64,000 nt of DNA from Paenibacillus sp. MZ04-78.2. Lineage in GTDB: Bacteria; Bacillota; Bacilli; Paenibacillales; NBRC-103111. Positions 26,682-35,625 of this stretch are shown here, in pieces. The notes beneath the pieces are model-generated. The model ran no database searches and was not told the DNA's origin. It worked only from the letters and a program-made list of their open reading frames with translations. Where the stretch lies: the NCBI RefSeq assembly GCF_024213375.1, contig NZ_JANAVJ010000019.1:22667-86666 (forward strand), written 5' to 3'. Within the stretch, counting starts at the first letter, position 1. The number at the start of each line of letters is the position of its first letter. The position numbers and the translations under genes are program-made.

Positions 26682-27727
26682 TACACGACGGCTTCTTTCC
26701 ACGCTTCATCGCTCTCCTTTTTCATGGTTTCGGAAACAACTTTCGCCAAATCCATTACCCGGCTCGCATACGCCCATTCGTTATCGTACCAAGCCAGCAC
26801 TTTGATCTGATCCTCAGCCACCATCAGCGACTGGCCGTCAATGACCGCCGATTGATCGCAGCCGATAAAATCCGAAGAGACGAGCGGCTCGTTGCTGTAG
26901 CCCATATAGCGGGCCATCGGGCCTTCCGCAGCTTGACGGAACGCCGACTGCACTTCCTCCAGTTGAACCGGCCGCTTCACCTGCACGGTGAGGTCGACCA
27001 GCGAGACGTCCGGCGTCGGGACGCGGACCGAGATGCCGTTCACGTGCGGCGCAAGATGCGGCAGCACGTCGATGAGCGCTTTGCCTACGCCCGTGCTCGT
27101 CGGAATGATCGACTGCGTGCAGGCCCGCGCGCGGCGCAAATCGGAATGCGGATTGTCCATATGCTTCTGGTCGTTCGTGTACGAATGAACGGTTGTCATC
27201 CAGCCGTTCTTCACCTGAAACGCCTGATCCAGCACATGCAGCACAGGAGCGACGCAGTTGGTCGTGCAAGACGCGGCGGACAGCAGCGTGTGCTCCTTGG
27301 CATTGTAGCGGTTATCGTTGACGCCCATGACGACCGTCAAGTCCATGCGCTTGCCCGGCGCCGTAATCAGCACCTTGCTCGCGCCCGCCGTCAGGTGCCG
27401 CGTAGCGCCTTCCCGGTCGTTGAACTTGCCTGTCGCGTCGATGGCCAGCTCCACGCCGAGGTCTTTCCACGGAATGGCCGCCGGGTCGCGCTCGAACACG
27501 ATGCGGACACGTCGTCCGTTAATGACCAGATCGTTTCCTTCCTCGCGGATATCGGCTTTCCATGTTCCATGTATGGTGTCATATTTGAGCAAATGGGCAA
27601 TCGTGCCCGCTGGGTATAGTGAGTTAATCGCTTGCAGGCCCATCCCGTTCTCATCCGTATCAAAAGCGCGGCGAACCAGCAGTCTGCCGATTCTTCCCAT
27701 CCCGCTTACGCCAATCGTTCCTGTCAT
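26681..27727 (-). CDS. gapB: GapB-type glyceraldehyde-3-phosphate dehydrogenase
   Basis: 348 residues from ATG 27727 (GGGAGGGGACCGGA upstream). NAD(P) fold GVSGMGRIGRLLVRRAF, active site SAASCTTNCVAP, phosphate loop LRRARACTQSIIPTSTG, and AWYDNEWAYASRV at the end. Like Bacillus GapB it has LQAINSLYPAGTIAHLLKYDT, with no Asp after the second strand where NAD-specific GapA carries NDLTD. It also shares YTNDQKHMDNPHSDLRRARAC. NADP preference and gluconeogenic use are thus likely. The promoter holds a CcpN-type site. Confidence 0.88.
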   Translation of the reverse strand: MTGTIGVSGMGRIGRLLVRRAFDTDENGMGLQAINSLYPAGTIAHLLKYDTIHGTWKADIREEGNDLVINGRRVRIVFERDPAAIPWKDLGVELAIDATGKFNDREGATRHLTAGASKVLITAPGKRMDLTVVMGVNDNRYNAKEHTLLSAASCTTNCVAPVLHVLDQAFQVKNGWMTTVHSYTNDQKHMDNPHSDLRRARACTQSIIPTSTGVGKALIDVLPHLAPHVNGISVRVPTPDVSLVDLTVQVKRPVQLEEVQSAFRQAAEGPMARYMGYSNEPLVSSDFIGCDQSAVIDGQSLMVAEDQIKVLAWYDNEWAYASRVMDLAKVVSETMKKESDEAWKEAVV

Positions 27728-27776
27728 TCCGGTCCCCTCCCAAGCTTGCTGTTGGTTTTGCAACGTCTATATATAT

Positions 27777-27805
27777 TGTATAACATATATTGAAATAGTA
27801 CACAA
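27777..27805 (-). promoter_or_regulatory. gapB promoter with CcpN-type operator
   Basis: Minus strand: -35 TTGTGT (27800-27805), 17 bp spacer, -10 TATACA (27777-27782). TATGTTATACA at 27777-27787 fits, at every position, the CcpN consensus TRTGHYATAYW as I recall it from B. subtilis gapB, pckA and SR1. CcpN represses these under glycolytic conditions. The box overlaps the -10. Confidence 0.65.
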
Positions 27806-27881
27806 TAAATATTTTAATCACATTTTTATGATGACATATAATCCGACACGGAAAGCCTAATCCGACCACAAGCCGACAAAG

Positions 27882-27909
27882 AAAAAAAGCTGCCCGCGGC
27901 AGCTTTTTC
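27882..27909 (-). terminator. Bidirectional-looking terminator after the GNAT gene
   Basis: AAAAAGCTGCC-GCG-GGCAGCTTTTTTT on the minus strand: the arms are U/A flanked on both sides. It closes the acetyltransferase gene ahead of the gapB promoter. Confidence 0.85.
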
Positions 27910-27923
27910 CGTTTCAAATCAAT

Positions 27924-28364
27924 CTATTCATGATTCCTCATCCATACCATCCGGTACTCTTCCGTCGACGTCGCTTCGTCGATCATTTCCGCTTCAATGC
28001 GGAAGCCATGCTTCTCATAGAAGCGGACGGCTTGCTCGTTCTGGCGGTACACCTGCAGCCGGATCGCGGTCCGGTCTTGTTTGACATGATCGAGCAGTTG
28101 CTTGCCCAGCCCTTTCTTGTGATGCCTGCTGTCGATAAACAAGGCGGCCAGGTAATCGTCCATCATGGAAACAAACCCTGCGACACGTCCGTCCTCCTCG
28201 ATCACAACCGTATCCGCCATAGGCAAATACTTCGTCTTCATCTCTTCCGCATTCGCCCGCCAATATTCCGCATCAATAAACGGATGGGCGGTCAAGGATT
28301 CTTGCAGCCACAGCTCAACTAACCCATCAATATCTTGGGGAACGCTCGATCTAATCCTGCTCAT
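27924..28364 (-). CDS. GNAT-family N-acetyltransferase
   Basis: 146 residues from ATG 28364 with CAGGAGTGATTGTCAGA upstream; a longer in-frame version is possible. GNAT fold with GRVAGFVSMMDDYLAALFIDSRHHKKGLGKQLLDH (acetyl-CoA P-loop R/Q-x-x-G-x-G/A variant) and NEQAVRFYEKHGF at the end, as in YjaB-like enzymes. The substrate cannot be told. Confidence 0.85.
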   Translation of the reverse strand: MSRIRSSVPQDIDGLVELWLQESLTAHPFIDAEYWRANAEEMKTKYLPMADTVVIEEDGRVAGFVSMMDDYLAALFIDSRHHKKGLGKQLLDHVKQDRTAIRLQVYRQNEQAVRFYEKHGFRIEAEMIDEATSTEEYRMVWMRNHE

Positions 28365-28450
28365 TCTGACAATCACTCCTGTTTGTCGTCTTTTTCGAAT
28401 CATGCTCATCGCGACAATGCGCGTTCGATTTCCGGGAAAAAGCCTAGCGG

Positions 28451-29908
28451 CTAACGCTTATTCCGGTCCATATACCAGCGAACCAGTTCTCGCGCCTCCT
28501 GCTCCGGCACCCCCGCCAAGCGGAAAAAGGCGCCGCGTCCGCCCGACGCCACGGCAATCCGCAAGGTAGACAAGCCAAGCCTGCGTTGCAGCGGCCCGAT
28601 CTCCACGCTGACGGACTGCACCCGCGACAGCGGGATAACCGCCGTCGTCTTCGCCAACCGGCGGAAGCGCAGGACGAGCATCCGGCCTTCCCGGCTCCAG
28701 CCCGCGCTCCGGTACCTCCACCCTTGCCAGATCATGACGAGCGGGCACAGCAGCAGCCCGGCATAAGCCCACGGAGCGATCAAACCGGCGGCCACGGCAG
28801 CCAGCGCCAGCACGAGCGGCGCAGGCAGCGCATAGCACCACAGCGCCCGCCTCGGCAGCGTATGAAGCTTCAGCGAAGCCGGAACCTCGAACTGAGGCGT
28901 CATCCGCTTCACGAATTCGCCGATCTCGCGATTGCGGAGCAGCGGGAACAAATGCGCGTTCTCCCCCTTTTGCACGCCATAGCCGACGGTTTCCGCATAA
29001 AGTGCCGAAAAGCCGAAAAGCTGCCACAGCGGCTCTTCCACAATGCGGATCGCCTGAATCCGGCGGAGCGGAACAGTCGCTTGGCGGCGTTCCAGCATGC
29101 CTCGGATCAGGAGCAGCTTGTTTTCTTGTCGCGTGATCGTAAAATTTGCGAACTTCAGGACAGCCGCGATCGTCGAAATCATCCACGCCACCAGCAAAAT
29201 GCCCAAGGCAAACAAAGGGATCATCGCCGCATCGAGCGCATTCCACAAATACCGGTACACCTGAGCATCCGGAAACAGCTCGCCCAGCTTGCTCATGGCC
29301 GCCGCCAGCAAAGAAACGGACACCCCGAATCCGCCCGTGGTCAGCGCGGCGACGAACAAGCTTCCGGCCGGAAGCTTGTAGGTCAACCGGAGCTTGGGAG
29401 GCTCTCTCTCAGCAGATAAAGATAAGACCCCGGTCTGCTGCCCTTGCCCTTGGGGCGCTTTCCCCGGCTCCAGCATACTCCGCAGCCGCGAGGCGTCCCC
29501 GCGGGCGAGCGCCGGGAACACCGCCTCCGGCTTCTGGCCTCCAGCGGTCTGCACTTCGACGCGGACCAGCCCGAACAAGCGGTGAAGCACTCCTTCCGTC
29601 AGGTCGACGGACTGGATACGCTCCAGCGGGATGAACGTCTTCTTTTGCACGAATACGCCCTGCGTCACCTTAAGCTGCTCGTCCGACACTTCGTACCGGA
29701 ACCGGCGCCAAGACAAAAATCCCCATACGATGGAACCCGCCAGCGCGACCAAGCCCCAACCGACCTGCCAATAGAGCGGAGCCCCTGACCCGGAACGCGA
29801 ATGCTTGGACAGGAGAATGACGAGCAGCGGGACGATGAGTCCTTTGACGATTTGCAGCGAGACCAGGACGGCGGCAAACGGGTGGAGCCTTCCCTCAGAG
29901 GTCTTCAT
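28451..29908 (-). CDS. ydbT: PH-domain membrane protein YdbT-like
   Basis: 485 residues from ATG 29908, which overlaps the end of ydbS. Three bacterial PH domains (bPH2, each with a F/RY-x-V-x-x-x-x-L-x-x-x-x-G core then PLxRIQxV/IR) alternate with pairs of membrane helices (~15-60, ~165-200, ~225-260, ~365-400). This is the usual layout of YdbT. In Bacillus the YdbST proteins help resist antimicrobial compounds; the direct role is not settled. Confidence 0.85.
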   Translation of the reverse strand: MKTSEGRLHPFAAVLVSLQIVKGLIVPLLVILLSKHSRSGSGAPLYWQVGWGLVALAGSIVWGFLSWRRFRYEVSDEQLKVTQGVFVQKKTFIPLERIQSVDLTEGVLHRLFGLVRVEVQTAGGQKPEAVFPALARGDASRLRSMLEPGKAPQGQGQQTGVLSLSAEREPPKLRLTYKLPAGSLFVAALTTGGFGVSVSLLAAAMSKLGELFPDAQVYRYLWNALDAAMIPLFALGILLVAWMISTIAAVLKFANFTITRQENKLLLIRGMLERRQATVPLRRIQAIRIVEEPLWQLFGFSALYAETVGYGVQKGENAHLFPLLRNREIGEFVKRMTPQFEVPASLKLHTLPRRALWCYALPAPLVLALAAVAAGLIAPWAYAGLLLCPLVMIWQGWRYRSAGWSREGRMLVLRFRRLAKTTAVIPLSRVQSVSVEIGPLQRRLGLSTLRIAVASGGRGAFFRLAGVPEQEARELVRWYMDRNKR

Positions 29909-30371
29909 GGGACACCTTCGCCAGCTCCGCAATCCGTACGCGCAGCGCTTCCGCCGTTTCGCTGGTCAGCGCCGGAATCTGATGGCTGCCCGCCGCCGTG
30001 GAGAACGTAATGCCGGACAGCCCGTAGGCCCGCAGCAGCGGACCTTGATTCGTATCGACGTGCTGGATACGCACCATAGGAATGAGCGTCCGCTTGACGA
30101 ACATGACCCCTTGCTGCAACATAATTTCATCTTCCCGCACCTCGTAACGCCACCTTTTCCAGCGCAGCTCAGGCATGACAAGAACCGTCAGGACGATTTC
30201 CGCCAGCACGCCTGCTACCAGCACAACGGGAATCCACCCGGGCCAATGAAAACGATGCGCGAGATAACATACGGCGGCGGCCAGCAGGGCGGAGACCGCC
30301 GAACTGATAAATCCGCTCCATCTCCATACGACGATGGCTTTGCGGTCAATTTGTTCCTGCGGCTCGATCAT
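29895..30371 (-). CDS. ydbS: PH-domain membrane protein YdbS-like
   Basis: 158 residues from ATG 30371, eight bases after TTGGAG; a GTG 9 bp upstream is less likely. Two membrane helices (~15-60) precede one bPH2 domain (RYEVREDEIMLQQGVMFVKRTLIPMVRIQHVDT). It forms an operon with ydbT through a 14 bp overlap, and the two likely form a complex. Confidence 0.85.
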   Translation of the reverse strand: MIEPQEQIDRKAIVVWRWSGFISSAVSALLAAAVCYLAHRFHWPGWIPVVLVAGVLAEIVLTVLVMPELRWKRWRYEVREDEIMLQQGVMFVKRTLIPMVRIQHVDTNQGPLLRAYGLSGITFSTAAGSHQIPALTSETAEALRVRIAELAKVSHEDL

Positions 30372-30504
30372 ATGATTCACTCCAATACGCGGCGAAAAGC
30401 CTTTTCACTTCCATTATTAAACAAACCGTGCCGCTCTGCAACCTCCCCGTCCTGCACGAAGCGGCGCCGGAACGCAGCACAGGAAGCCGGGACAGATAGG
30501 CAAA

Positions 30505-30552
30505 GAGAAAAGCCCGGCACGGTTCATGCTTTCGCATGCCGTTTCGGGCTTT
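30505..30552 (-). terminator. Terminator after thuA
   Basis: AAAGCCCG(G/A) arms at 30509-30517 and 30544-30552 enclose a second stem (CGGCATGCGAAAGCATGAACCG). This is the stem read on the minus strand and is followed by TTTTCTCTTT. Confidence 0.75.
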
Positions 30553-30570
30553 AGTCTCATGGTTTAGGAG

Positions 30571-31302
30571 TTAAGCGTTCCCTTTAATCGCTTCGAGCGG
30601 CTTATGGTTGCCGTATTTCGGGTACTCGCGCGTCGTCGGCGCGGCCCATTGGGCGGCGTTGCGGATAACGCGGCGAACTTGCTCATTATAATAGGTCGGG
30701 TATGTTTCGTGACCCGGACGGAAGTAGAAGATTTTGCCTTGGCCGCGATGGAACGTGCAGCCGCTGCGGAATACCTCGCCGCCCTCGAACCAGCTGACCA
30801 TAATCAGCTCGTCCGGTTGCGGGATGTCGAAGTGCTCGCCGTACATTTCCTCGGCCGGCAGCTCGATATATTCGCCGATGCCTTCGACGATCGGGTGGCC
30901 CGGGGATACGACCCAAATGCGCTCTTTCTCGTTAGCTTCGCGCCACTTGAGGTCGCAGCCGGTGCCCATGAGCTTCTTGAAAATTTTCGAAAAATGCCCC
31001 GAATGCAGCACGATCAGTCCCATGCCCTGCAGGACGCGCTGATGCACGCGCTCTACGATATCGTCCTGAACGTCGCCGTGGGCTTTATGGCCCCACCAGA
31101 TCAGCACGTCGGTATTATTCAGTCTCTCTTCGGTCAATCCATGCTCCGGCTCGTCCAGCGTCGCGCAGGCGACTTCGAAGTCCGCGCCCAGCCCTTCACC
31201 GATCACCGTGTGAATGCCGTTCGGATATACGGAACGCACGATCTCGCTTTCTTTTTCATGACGGAATTCGTTCCATACGGTAACGCGCAATTTTTGGCTC
31301 AT
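30571..31302 (-). CDS. ThuA-domain protein
   Basis: 243 residues, cytosolic. ThuA-like fold: [26 protein letters not shown], then [26 protein letters not shown] and [26 protein letters not shown]. The family belongs to glutamine amidotransferase-like proteins linked to trehalose or related disaccharide use. Divergent from an AraC-type regulator, which likely controls it. Confidence 0.85.
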   Translation of the reverse strand: MSQKLRVTVWNEFRHEKESEIVRSVYPNGIHTVIGEGLGADFEVACATLDEPEHGLTEERLNNTDVLIWWGHKAHGDVQDDIVERVHQRVLQGMGLIVLHSGHFSKIFKKLMGTGCDLKWREANEKERIWVVSPGHPIVEGIGEYIELPAEEMYGEHFDIPQPDELIMVSWFEGGEVFRSGCTFHRGQGKIFYFRPGHETYPTYYNEQVRRVIRNAAQWAAPTTREYPKYGNHKPLEAIKGNA

Positions 31303-31523
31303 GAGAGTCCCTCCAACGTTAGAATTGAAGCTTTCTTACAGTATAGTGATTCCCTTTGCAAAAAGATATTCCCAATCCTGTTTCGTCTTTATGCAAAACT
31401 GCCATCGACGCCATTTTCGTGCTATACTGAATTGCGGAAAGTGCCTAGATAGACTATAAACCGATCTATTCAAAAATGGCTTGCCGCCTATCGTATACAT
31501 AGAAGCGAGGTGCCTGTGAACCG

Positions 31524-32465
31524 ATGAAAACCGTCGTCGATATGCCAATGGAAACAGCCAGTGAGGAGGAGGTTATTTACCAGAACCCGCTGCTGTTCTT
31601 AAAAATATGGGAAATTTGCTGGGATTCGCCTTACCACAGCCTCTCGGACAAGTGGCAGTGGCACTACCACAAGGAAGTGGAGTTCCTTGCGATCATCGAG
31701 GGGCGGCTCGGCATCCAGACGAAGCACGAATACACCGTCATCGGTCCCGGCGATCTGATCGTGCTCGGGTCCTCGCAGCTGCACCGGACGGCCAAGCTCG
31801 ACCCGGGGATGATTCGCTATATTGTGTTCCAGGTCGATTTGTCCCAGCATTTCGATCAAAGCACGATGCCTTACCTGAACTGCTTTTCGGAGCTGACGCA
31901 GCCGCTGTGGAAGCTGAATTATATTTTCCGCAACAATGACACAGCGCAGCGAGAAGCGTACGCGCTCATTATGGATATCTTCGAGGAATCCCAAAGCCGT
32001 ATGCGCGGCTACGAGCTGGCCATCAGCGCTTCGATCAAGCGGCTGATGCTGCTGCTCATGCGAAACGACACGGAGGGCGTGCTCGGCGGCGCAGAGGAAA
32101 CCGAACTGACCCGGCTCCGACCGGCGCTCGATTACGTCGACCGGCACCTGAACGAGAAAATCGCCGTGGAGGACATGTGCGGGCTGCTGAACCTGAGCTA
32201 CCATTATTTCATCAAGTATTTCAAGAAGGTTATGGGCCTCTCCTTCGTCGATTACGTCAACTACAAGCGCGTGAAAAAAGCCGAGCGCCTGCTGCTGACT
32301 CGCGATCTGAGCATCGTCGAGGTCGGCTTCGAGGTCGGCATCCCCAATATGGCCCAGTTCTACAAGCTGTTCAAGCGGCATAATCACTGCTCGCCGAAGG
32401 AGTTCAAACAGCGGATGCGCGGCGAGGCCGGAGTCGGCGTGAGCGAAGCCGCACCGCAAACGTAG
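31524..32465 (+). CDS. AraC-family regulator with cupin-like sensor domain
   Basis: 313 residues. The N-terminal ~110 residues (HYHKEVEFLAIIEGRLGIQTKHEYTVIGPGDLIVLGSSQLHRT) form a jelly-roll arabinose-binding-like domain. The C-terminal ~100 hold the double HTH (LNEKIAVEDMCGLLNLSYHYFIKYFKKVMG ... IVEVGFEVGIPNMAQFYKLFKRHNHCSPKEF). It probably senses a sugar and regulates the divergent thuA gene 221 bp away. Upstream sequence holds TATACT elements for both directions. Confidence 0.88.
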   Translation: MKTVVDMPMETASEEEVIYQNPLLFLKIWEICWDSPYHSLSDKWQWHYHKEVEFLAIIEGRLGIQTKHEYTVIGPGDLIVLGSSQLHRTAKLDPGMIRYIVFQVDLSQHFDQSTMPYLNCFSELTQPLWKLNYIFRNNDTAQREAYALIMDIFEESQSRMRGYELAISASIKRLMLLLMRNDTEGVLGGAEETELTRLRPALDYVDRHLNEKIAVEDMCGLLNLSYHYFIKYFKKVMGLSFVDYVNYKRVKKAERLLLTRDLSIVEVGFEVGIPNMAQFYKLFKRHNHCSPKEFKQRMRGEAGVGVSEAAPQT

Positions 32466-32544
32466 GCGGAGCCATATCGCAGGCGTAGGCGGCGGTTGGG
32501 GGACGCAGGCGGCTTGTTCAGGCGGTAAGCGTCAGCCCTTCCAG

Positions 32545-32588
32545 AATGGCCAATGAAGAAAACCTATTGAGGTATGACATTGGCCATT
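32545..32588. repeat. Perfect 11 bp inverted repeat
   Basis: AATGGCCAATG (32545-32555) and CATTGGCCATT (32578-32588) with a 22-base loop. It lies between the AraC gene and yjdF. It lacks a strong T run, so it may be either a weak terminator or an operator. Confidence 0.6.
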
Positions 32589-32664
32589 TTGCCAATACTA
32601 CGAGTGTCGTATGAACCGGCTGGAAACAGCCGGTCACCATGAACCACCGAAGGGAGAAGCTACG

Positions 32665-33345
32665 ATGGCTCGACAATCCGCAGTTCGCGGCGGAACGGGG
32701 ACCAACTGGTTGCTGGACCCGGATATACCTTTTTCCCGCAATATTATCCTGCAGTTGCTGCTCGCTGTCTTTGTTGTCTTTTGGATCGTCATGGCGATCT
32801 CGCCGACCGACCGGACCCAATGGCTGATGGAAAACCTTCTTGTTGTTGCAGCTTTTTTCACTCTGCTGTTTACGTACAAAGCATTCCGCTTCTCGAATCT
32901 ATCTTATTTGCTGATTTTTCTATTCCTCTGCGTCCATGTCTTCGCGGCTCACTATACGTATCAGAATACGCCGGTCGATCAGTGGCTGAAAGCTTCGTTT
33001 CATCTGCAAAGAAGCTACTTCGACCGCGTCGTTCACTTCTTGTTCGGCCTGTGTCTTGCCTACCCGCTCCGGGAACTGCTTACCCGGGCTGCGGGCCTGC
33101 GCAATTTCTGGTCTTACGGGATTCCGGTCATGACGATGCTCGGCTGCAGCGCATTGTTCGAAAATGTGGAAATGGGAGCCGCTCTTGTGGCCGGACAAGC
33201 CGGAGCCGACTATCTCGGGTTGCAGGGCGATGTGTTTGATACGCAGAAGGATATGAGCTTAGGCTTTACCGGGGCTCTAATATCCATGATTACTGTTGCA
33301 ATCATCTTGCGCAAAACGAGGCACGCGAAGCCCTCGCGTTCCTGA
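32665..33345 (+). CDS. DUF2238 membrane protein (YjdF-like)
   Basis: 226 residues from ATG 32665 (AAGGGAGAAGC upstream). Six to seven membrane helices and the family motif RSYFDRVVHFLFGLCLAYPLREL with GLQGDVFDTQKDMSLGFTGA near the end. The conserved Asp/His residues could form a membrane site, but no activity is established. Confidence 0.82.
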   Translation: MARQSAVRGGTGTNWLLDPDIPFSRNIILQLLLAVFVVFWIVMAISPTDRTQWLMENLLVVAAFFTLLFTYKAFRFSNLSYLLIFLFLCVHVFAAHYTYQNTPVDQWLKASFHLQRSYFDRVVHFLFGLCLAYPLRELLTRAAGLRNFWSYGIPVMTMLGCSALFENVEMGAALVAGQAGADYLGLQGDVFDTQKDMSLGFTGALISMITVAIILRKTRHAKPSRS

Positions 33346-33401
33346 TCCGGCATTCTGCCGCGGGGCCCGGCTTCTTCGGCATCCGGCCTGCGTCTGCCCG
33401 C

Positions 33402-33434
33402 AAAAAAACGCTCCGGAAAATTCCGGAGCGTTTT
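33402..33434. terminator. Bidirectional terminator between yjdF and xylanase
   Basis: 14 bp perfect stem AAAACGCTCCGGAA / TTCCGGAGCGTTTT with only a 2-base spacer, T tracts on both strands. It serves the converging genes. Confidence 0.9.
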
Positions 33435-33466
33435 CGTTGTAAGACAAGCGACGCCAAAGCCCGTGC

Positions 33467-35212
33467 TTAAGGGCTTTGCAGCGCATCTCTTATTTTATAG
33501 TACGGGAGCTTCGGCGCATAATCCTCGTCGTAGATGAGTCCGTTGCCGAATTCGTTGTATTCGTCCGCATGCTGGAGCGACGAATAGCGGTCGGTAAATC
33601 CCCACATGGCGTAGGACGTAAACCGGTTATTCGCTTTGGTTACCGCCAGGATCGATTTGAAATACTCGGCCTGCTTTTTACGCAGCGTGTCCGTGACCTT
33701 GCCATGCATGTTGACATCCAGCTCCGATACCCGCACCTCCAGACCAAGATCGGCAAACCGTTTGGCCGTGCGCTTGAACTCGTCAACCGATACGGGATCG
33801 TGCGTCTCGTCGTCGTCTTTGCCGATATCTTCGTGAAGCTGGAAGCCGATGCCGTGCAGAGGCACCCCGCGCGACTGGAGCCGCTGGACGAGCTTATACA
33901 GCGCGTCCGCTTTGTCGTCCTCCGCCTCACAGCCATATTCGTTGATGTACAGCTTGGCATCCGGGTCGGCTTCGTGAGCGGCGCGCAGCGCGATGTCCAG
34001 AAACTTCTCGCCCATCGCCTTGAACCAGATCGAATCCCGCAAGCCGAGATTGACGTTAAAATTCTCCTCCTTAAGCGGCTCGTTTATGACGTCCCACTCC
34101 TTAATTCTGCCCTTGTACCGTCCGACCACTGTCTTCACGTGCTCCTCCATGATGGCTTGGAGCTCGGAAGCGCTGTAGTTGCCCTGTGTGAGCCAACGGG
34201 GATTCGCCTCGCTCCAGACCAGTGCATGACCATGAACGTCCATACCGTTGCTTTCTGCGAAATCGACCAAGCTGTCCCCCTCCGCGAAAGCGTAAACGTT
34301 CCGCTGCGGATGAATGAATTGAAATTTCATGTCGTTTTCCGGAGTCAGGATACTGAACTCCCGTCCCAGAATGCTCCGGTAAGCGGAGTCCGTCATGGTC
34401 GGGGTGACGGCCGCAGCCGTGCCGATCTTGAGATGCGGCACATTCTTCCGCGCCAGTGCCCGCAGCGAGTCCGCACTCTGCGGCACGGCAGCGACTCCAA
34501 GATCGCTTACCGTTACCGCCGAGGCGCTGCCTTCCGCTTGAGCCGTCAGCGACTTGAGCGTAAACGAGCTGCCGACGTCCGCATCTGCGCCGAAATACAC
34601 TTTGCCGTCCTCGAACACTCCGGGGTCCGCCATTTCTCCGACTTTGGCCTGATTTACGTAAAATGTGAGCTTACCGCTCTTGACTAACAGCCGGACATCG
34701 AGCGTTCCGGCCGATTTATAATGAAATGCCGCTTTCTTCGGAACGGCGGAGGAACCGTTATAGACGGCGGCCGACAGCTTGCCGTTTTTCAACATCACCG
34801 ATACCGCCTTGCCTTCCTGCCGCCATTCGTCCTGGATAATCGGGAGCGTGCCGTACATCTGGAGTCCCGCGCTTTTGCCGGGGGAGGAAACGATTTTAAA
34901 GCTTACCGAAAAATCTTCCGGTACGTTCAAAACCGGACCGCGCAAATTGATCGGCGGATTGCTGACCGTCGGCCGCGACAAATCGCCCCCCAAAGGGATG
35001 ATCGCCCGCCCTATTCCGGTAACGGTCACTTCGTCCCCAGCCACAGTTGCCCCTGAAAACCGGGTCCAATCGTGCCCCCGGAGCAAATCGACTACCGGAG
35101 CCAACGGCGCATCGGCCGCTTCGGCCGCAGCGGCCCCCGGCATGATCGAAACTAGCTGCAGCAGCAACAAGGATACTGCGCCAAGCTTAAAGCCTTTTTT
35201 GCTTCTCATCAT
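33467..35212 (-). CDS. Secreted GH10 endo-beta-1,4-xylanase
   Basis: 581 residues. Signal peptide (SKKGFKLGAVSLLLLQLVSIMPGAAAA). Residues ~40-210 form a beta-sandwich module I cannot name (LamG/DUF1080-like appearance). Residues ~245-575 are GH10: LTPENDMKFQFIHPQRNVYAF, HGHALVWSEANPRWL, acid/base Glu in EWDVINEP, nucleophile Glu in VRVSELDVN (family usually ITELD). WGFTDRYSSL is typical of the C-terminal loop. It cleaves xylan outside the cell. Monocistronic, with GGGGAAGGAG upstream of the ATG. Confidence 0.9.
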   Translation of the reverse strand: MMRSKKGFKLGAVSLLLLQLVSIMPGAAAAEAADAPLAPVVDLLRGHDWTRFSGATVAGDEVTVTGIGRAIIPLGGDLSRPTVSNPPINLRGPVLNVPEDFSVSFKIVSSPGKSAGLQMYGTLPIIQDEWRQEGKAVSVMLKNGKLSAAVYNGSSAVPKKAAFHYKSAGTLDVRLLVKSGKLTFYVNQAKVGEMADPGVFEDGKVYFGADADVGSSFTLKSLTAQAEGSASAVTVSDLGVAAVPQSADSLRALARKNVPHLKIGTAAAVTPTMTDSAYRSILGREFSILTPENDMKFQFIHPQRNVYAFAEGDSLVDFAESNGMDVHGHALVWSEANPRWLTQGNYSASELQAIMEEHVKTVVGRYKGRIKEWDVINEPLKEENFNVNLGLRDSIWFKAMGEKFLDIALRAAHEADPDAKLYINEYGCEAEDDKADALYKLVQRLQSRGVPLHGIGFQLHEDIGKDDDETHDPVSVDEFKRTAKRFADLGLEVRVSELDVNMHGKVTDTLRKKQAEYFKSILAVTKANNRFTSYAMWGFTDRYSSLQHADEYNEFGNGLIYDEDYAPKLPYYKIRDALQSP

Positions 35213-35490
35213 CGATAATAAACTCCTTCCCCTATTGAGAATTCACATCGGAAACAACCCAATTATAAGGTAGGCTTCTATGTTTTTCCACGCCTTTTTT
35301 GCGATTTTCCCGTCACAGGCACAGGAGGCAGCTCCGACAAGCTCGCCGGAGGCAGTCCCTGCGAGTCGCCATGAGAATGGTTTCCCTACTGATTTTACAA
35401 AACAAAACTTGTAGTTTATATTTGACCTAGGTTAATTTTAACTATAAATTGACCGACTTTAACCAAACTGTGGCAAAGGAGAAATTTGAG

Positions 35491-35625
35491 ATGAAACGTA
35501 TTTTTCAAGATCCCACCTTTTCTTTCGAGCTGCTGCTTGCGAATGCCGTCATCTATAAGGGATGCAAGCTCATCCCCGTCCGGTTTAACAAGCTATATGC
35601 GGCAGAGGGAGGAAGAGCCGAATGA
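35491..35625 (+). CDS. 44-residue ORF translationally coupled to GH26 gene
   Basis: Encodes 44 residues (starts KRIFQDPTFSFELLLANAVI, contains YKGCKLIPVRFNKL). AAAGGAG lies 9 bases ahead of the ATG. The stop TGA overlaps the ATG of the glycosidase gene (ATGA), so it can couple translation. No membrane or signal feature is evident. The upstream DNA has a GTTAA-TT-TTAAC palindrome (35430-35441). Not recognised; might act as a regulatory leader. Confidence 0.6.
   Translation: MKRIFQDPTFSFELLLANAVIYKGCKLIPVRFNKLYAAEGGRAE

Noticed and set aside
35422..35448. SigA promoter TTGACC/TATAAA for the GH26 operon
   Set aside because: Spacing is only 15 bp; kept as a note in the ORF context, not as a feature.
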